The position numbers and the translations under genes were made by a program. Below the pieces are notes generated by a model. The model was not told the origin of the DNA, did not search any database, and was given only the letters and a program-made list of their open reading frames with translations. 10,365 nt of DNA from Bacteroidales bacterium (GTDB taxonomy: Bacteria > Bacteroidota > Bacteroidia > Bacteroidales > UBA3824), in contig JAEEXW010000069.1 of NCBI GenBank assembly GCA_016287995.1, positions 1 through 10,365 on the forward strand, given 5' to 3'. Every line of letters begins with the position of its first letter. Position 1 is the first letter of the stretch. Of this stretch, positions 7,967 to 10,365 are shown one piece after another.

Positions 7967-8000
7967 AAAAAAACGGCTGCCGGAAAGCAGCCGTTTTTTT
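7967..8000. terminator. Bidirectional intrinsic terminator
   Basis: The 7-bp GC-rich arms CGGCTGC (7974-7980) and GCAGCCG (7987-7993) enclose a 6-nt loop, CGGAAA. They are flanked by seven A (7967-7973) and seven T (7994-8000), so the hairpin is followed by a U-tract on either strand. It lies 18 nt after the pgk stop and 10 nt beyond the stop of the convergent lipoprotein gene, so it should end both transcripts. Confidence 0.92.
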
Positions 8001-8010
8001 ATTGTATGTG

Positions 8011-9369
8011 TTAAAAACCTTTCGGACGTTTGAAAACAAAAATCGAAGGTTTTGTGCTACCTTTTTGAAGTCCGACTTCTTCGCCGAATTTTGTAACAGG
8101 GTCAGCATTGTTGTCAAAACCGACATAAACAGCGTCCTTTGTAAGCCAAAGTGCCTCTGCCATTCCGTAGTCGGCGTGATAATTATGTTGCGTGCCATTG
8201 TTGGAAAATTTCTTGAAACTTGCATAAATGCTTTTCTTTGTCTTAACGTCAAACTTTCTTACTATGCAATTCTGACGGTCAAGAATATACAAAAATCCGT
8301 TTTCGTAACACAAATCCGAAATATCGCCATCATTCGGCAAAATTTCCTTGTCATACGGTGCTGAAAGTTTCCCCTGTTTCATGTCAAAAACAAACATTCT
8401 GCGAGGGTTGCGCTCTTTGGCAATATAAAGGAGGTAGTTTTTGTTGTCAACGGTCATACCCTCTATTCCTGCGTTGTTGCCGCTCCAAAGCCTCATATCC
8501 TCACCCAAAATACTGAAATTAATTCTCAGAGAATCAAACTCTTCCGCTCCTTTGCTCCTTTGAACGTAAAGCAAATCGTGAATTTCGTCAGCCAAAACAA
8601 ACTTGTCGCCTAAAACGTCAATCACCTCAAAATCAAGGTCTTCACTTGTAATATTTGTGGTTTTGTAAGCGAGTGTCAGATAAAATTTGCCTTTCAAAGT
8701 ATCCACTTCGTAAATATCGCGGGTATCGGGTTTGTCGGCAATAGCGTAAATTTTGCCGTCCCTACCAGTCAGAGACGAAATGTCAAAACGTCCGTGAGAG
8801 ACTTCACAATCGTTTTCGCCCAACATATAAATACTGTTTTTGTTAAGCAATTCAAGCGTAATGCAATTCGGAAAATCTGGAATTTTCATATACTCAACAT
8901 GTCCTGTCCAATGACGCTGCATTTTTGCAAACAACTGCGAAATAAGTATAGTGTTGTCAGGATTGCTGACATTAGACAAAGCGGCAAAATCATCAGGCCA
9001 GACAAAAACACGCTTGTTATCAAGACTATGAAAAAATATTTCGGAAAGTTTTCCGGCTTTGTCATAACAAAAAACCGCATTTCCTGCTATCGTAAGACCT
9101 TTTGCAGCACTCGACGGCTCAATTTTAAAGTGAAAAACCGTATCCCGCAACGCCTGCAAATCGCTTATCGTTACCGGGGTTTCGTTTTTTAAAACCTTCA
9201 AATTAACTTTGTTTTTCTTGTTGACAAGTTTTGAAATGTTGAAATCGCGGATTGTATCAACACTACAAACTGCGGCTTGGTCTGCATAAAAAACATTTTC
9301 TTTTTTGTCAGCCGGTCGGCAAGATGCAAAAAATACGGAAATTACAATTATTAATGCTATCGTTTTCAT
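8011..9369 (-). CDS. Predicted lipoprotein with beta-propeller (phytase-like/SdiA-regulated-like) fold
   Basis: I chose the ATG at 9369, giving 452 aa, because it puts a lipoprotein signal at the N-terminus: Lys2, hydrophobic 4-15, and FASC with Cys17 as the lipidated residue. An in-frame ATG at 9426 would add 19 residues that bury the signal and would overlap the divergent gene. The mature protein is rich in short strand pairs. From about 240 on it shows segments typical of propeller proteins of the esterase-like phytase or SdiA-regulated type: GIEGMTVD at 301-308, LYIAKERNPRRMFVFD at 314-329, DISDLCYENGFLYILDR at 349-365, and AEALWLTKDAVYVGFDN at 404-420. No confirmed catalytic residues can be named. 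It is likely anchored in the outer or inner membrane. The gene ends at the shared terminator with pgk. The lipoprotein call is strong; the fold is moderately sure; the substrate is unknown. It could instead be a purely structural or binding propeller. Confidence 0.75.
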   Translation of the reverse strand: MKTIALIIVISVFFASCRPADKKENVFYADQAAVCSVDTIRDFNISKLVNKKNKVNLKVLKNETPVTISDLQALRDTVFHFKIEPSSAAKGLTIAGNAVFCYDKAGKLSEIFFHSLDNKRVFVWPDDFAALSNVSNPDNTILISQLFAKMQRHWTGHVEYMKIPDFPNCITLELLNKNSIYMLGENDCEVSHGRFDISSLTGRDGKIYAIADKPDTRDIYEVDTLKGKFYLTLAYKTTNITSEDLDFEVIDVLGDKFVLADEIHDLLYVQRSKGAEEFDSLRINFSILGEDMRLWSGNNAGIEGMTVDNKNYLLYIAKERNPRRMFVFDMKQGKLSAPYDKEILPNDGDISDLCYENGFLYILDRQNCIVRKFDVKTKKSIYASFKKFSNNGTQHNYHADYGMAEALWLTKDAVYVGFDNNADPVTKFGEEVGLQKGSTKPSIFVFKRPKGF

Positions 9370-9377
9370 TTTTTTTA

Positions 9378-9385
9378 TATTTTTG
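9378..9385 (+). promoter_or_regulatory. Possible -7 box of the M14 peptidase gene
   Basis: TATTTTTG fits TAnnTTTG and ends 15 nt before the ATG at 9401, so the leader would be only about 10 nt. The -33 position (about 9354-9357) falls inside the divergent lipoprotein gene and reads ATGC, a poor match. The box may therefore be weak, need an activator, or be chance in T-rich DNA. Confidence 0.4.
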
Positions 9386-9400
9386 TAGAAAATTTTTATC

Positions 9401-10365
9401 ATGGATATTAACGCTTTAAGCAACAACTATAATCTTTATAAAGAAAAGTCATTGCGAAAAAGACGGTTCAAATATACGGATTTTTGTCAAGTTATAGGCA
9501 AACATTTAGATAAAAAAAATATAAAGTTTTTAGAACCTGAATTTTCGTTTGAAGGGCGCAAAATTTTCGTTATGACCTACGGCACGGGCAAAACGAAAAT
9601 TTTGATTTTTTCGCAAATGCACGGCAACGAACCCGTTTCAACAGAGGCACTTATGGATTTTATCAACTTTTTGGACTCAGAAAGCAACTGGTCAAAAAAA
9701 GTAACTCTGATAATGATTCCGCTTCTAAATCCCGACGGCAACGAAAAATTCAACCGCAGAAACGCTCAGGGAATCGACATCAACAGAGATGCAAGAAGTT
9801 TGATTTCGCCCGAAGCAAGAATTTTAGCGAAAATTTACGAACAATTTTTGCCGGATTTTGCGCTGAATCTCCACGATATGGAGCCGCATTACACCTCAAA
9901 ACCCGAAAATCTTCAAACCGTTTTGGCTGTTCTTGCACCCGAATGTGATGAAATAGGCAGTCTCAATACCGCAAGAAAACGCGCCGTAAAAGTTATTTCA
10001 GGAATTATCACAGCCATTAAGCCGCTAATACCCAACCGTTTAGCAAAATATACGGACAAATTTACGCCGGAGGCTTTCGGTGATACTTTTATGCAAAAAG
10101 GCACTTCGTCAATTTTGTTAGAAACAGGTTCAATTTTTAACGATAAAGAGCGGTTATTTGCAAGAAAAGTTGTATTTTTGTCAATCGTAAAAGCAGTAGA
10201 TTTAATTGCGCTGAAAGGTTATCTCCACTCTCCTATCGGTGCCTATCTAAAACTGCCTGACAACGAGAAAAACAATGCTTTTGACTTAAAAATCCAAAAT
10301 CTTACAGTAAAAGACAACCACGGTGATTATCAGTTGGATATAGGAATCCGCAGGATAAAAAAGAC
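9401..10365 (+). CDS. M14-family zinc carboxypeptidase-like protein, 3' end cut by window edge
   Basis: The reading frame from the ATG at 9401 stays open for 321 codons to the window end. The M14 metallopeptidase core is complete. Zinc ligands His74 and Glu77 lie in QMHGNEP, and the third ligand, His158, lies in NLHDMEP. The substrate-binding Asn128-Arg129 pair lies in GIDINRD, downstream of NPDG at 110-113, and the catalytic Glu241 lies in LLETGS. Such enzymes remove C-terminal residues or hydrolyse related amide bonds; the substrate here cannot be told. There is no signal peptide or membrane segment, so it is predicted cytoplasmic, unlike secreted digestive carboxypeptidases. At least 80 residues follow the catalytic Glu, beginning a C-terminal region with strand-like character (about 275-321) that continues off the edge. 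The gene diverges from the lipoprotein gene across 31 nt. No Shine-Dalgarno is evident. An alternative assignment is a succinylglutamate desuccinylase/aspartoacylase-like member of the same fold. Confidence 0.85.
   Translation, partial: MDINALSNNYNLYKEKSLRKRRFKYTDFCQVIGKHLDKKNIKFLEPEFSFEGRKIFVMTYGTGKTKILIFSQMHGNEPVSTEALMDFINFLDSESNWSKKVTLIMIPLLNPDGNEKFNRRNAQGIDINRDARSLISPEARILAKIYEQFLPDFALNLHDMEPHYTSKPENLQTVLAVLAPECDEIGSLNTARKRAVKVISGIITAIKPLIPNRLAKYTDKFTPEAFGDTFMQKGTSSILLETGSIFNDKERLFARKVVFLSIVKAVDLIALKGYLHSPIGAYLKLPDNEKNNAFDLKIQNLTVKDNHGDYQLDIGIRRIKK
9469..9502 (-). promoter_or_regulatory. Possible promoter of the lipoprotein gene, inside the M14 coding region
   Basis: On the minus strand, TATATTTG (complement of 9476-9469) matches TAnnTTTG exactly and is preceded after 22 bp by TTTG (complement of 9502-9499). 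Transcription would start near 9462 and give a leader of about 90 nt antisense to the first 20 or so codons of the peptidase gene. The spacer is slightly longer than usual, and both boxes lie in coding sequence, so chance occurrence is possible. Confidence 0.45.

Noticed and set aside
8002..9192. Plus-strand open frames (8002-8364, 8794-9192) under the lipoprotein gene
   Set aside because: Composition is unlike real proteins here (runs of Phe, Cys, Arg, Ile), with no motif, and they are fully covered by the convincing minus-strand gene.
9370..9426. Upstream in-frame ATG (9426) for the lipoprotein gene
   Set aside because: It would add 19 Lys-rich residues before a clear lipoprotein signal and overlap the start of the divergent peptidase gene; the ATG at 9369 gives a normal lipoprotein N-terminus.
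1..10365. Mobile element, prophage, CRISPR, tRNA or defence island
   Set aside because: No transposase, integrase, terminal inverted repeats, regularly spaced repeats or tRNA-like cloverleaf was seen; pgk and uniform composition indicate ordinary chromosome.

Overview
The window reads as chromosomal DNA of a member of the Bacteroidota, most likely Bacteroidales-like. This rests on several signs: -7 boxes matching TAnnTTTG instead of the E. coli -10, A/T-rich leaders with weak or absent Shine-Dalgarno sequences, exported proteins whose predicted mature end begins with Gln, and abundant TPR proteins next to histidine kinases. The genus cannot be named from the sequence alone. All genes read in the standard code. 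There are no tRNA or rRNA genes, insertion sequences, CRISPR arrays or phage genes.

Layout. Positions 1-6535 hold a tightly packed four-gene block on the minus strand. In transcription order it is a PocR-like/PAS histidine kinase (6535-4940), an exported TPR protein (4930-2831), a triple-PAS histidine kinase (2826-817) and a second exported TPR protein (799 to beyond the left edge). The gaps are 9, 4 and 17 nt, so co-transcription is very likely. A 135-nt A/T-rich region separates this block from a divergent phosphoglycerate kinase gene, pgk (6671-7948, plus), which has a good Bacteroidota-type promoter. A bidirectional hairpin terminator (7967-8000) ends pgk and the convergent gene, a predicted beta-propeller lipoprotein (9369-8011, minus). 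Only 31 nt further, a divergent zinc carboxypeptidase-like gene of family M14 starts at 9401 and runs off the right edge.

How the genes may work together. The kinase/TPR block is the most interesting part. Both kinases look soluble and cytoplasmic, with no transmembrane segment, while both TPR partners carry cleavable signal peptides. No receiver domain, response regulator or DNA-binding protein is encoded in the visible 6.5 kb, so the output of the pathway must lie elsewhere or beyond the left edge. The pgk gene is housekeeping glycolysis. The lipoprotein and M14 peptidase have no evident functional tie to the kinase block, but their starts are so close that their promoters probably lie within each other's coding sequence.
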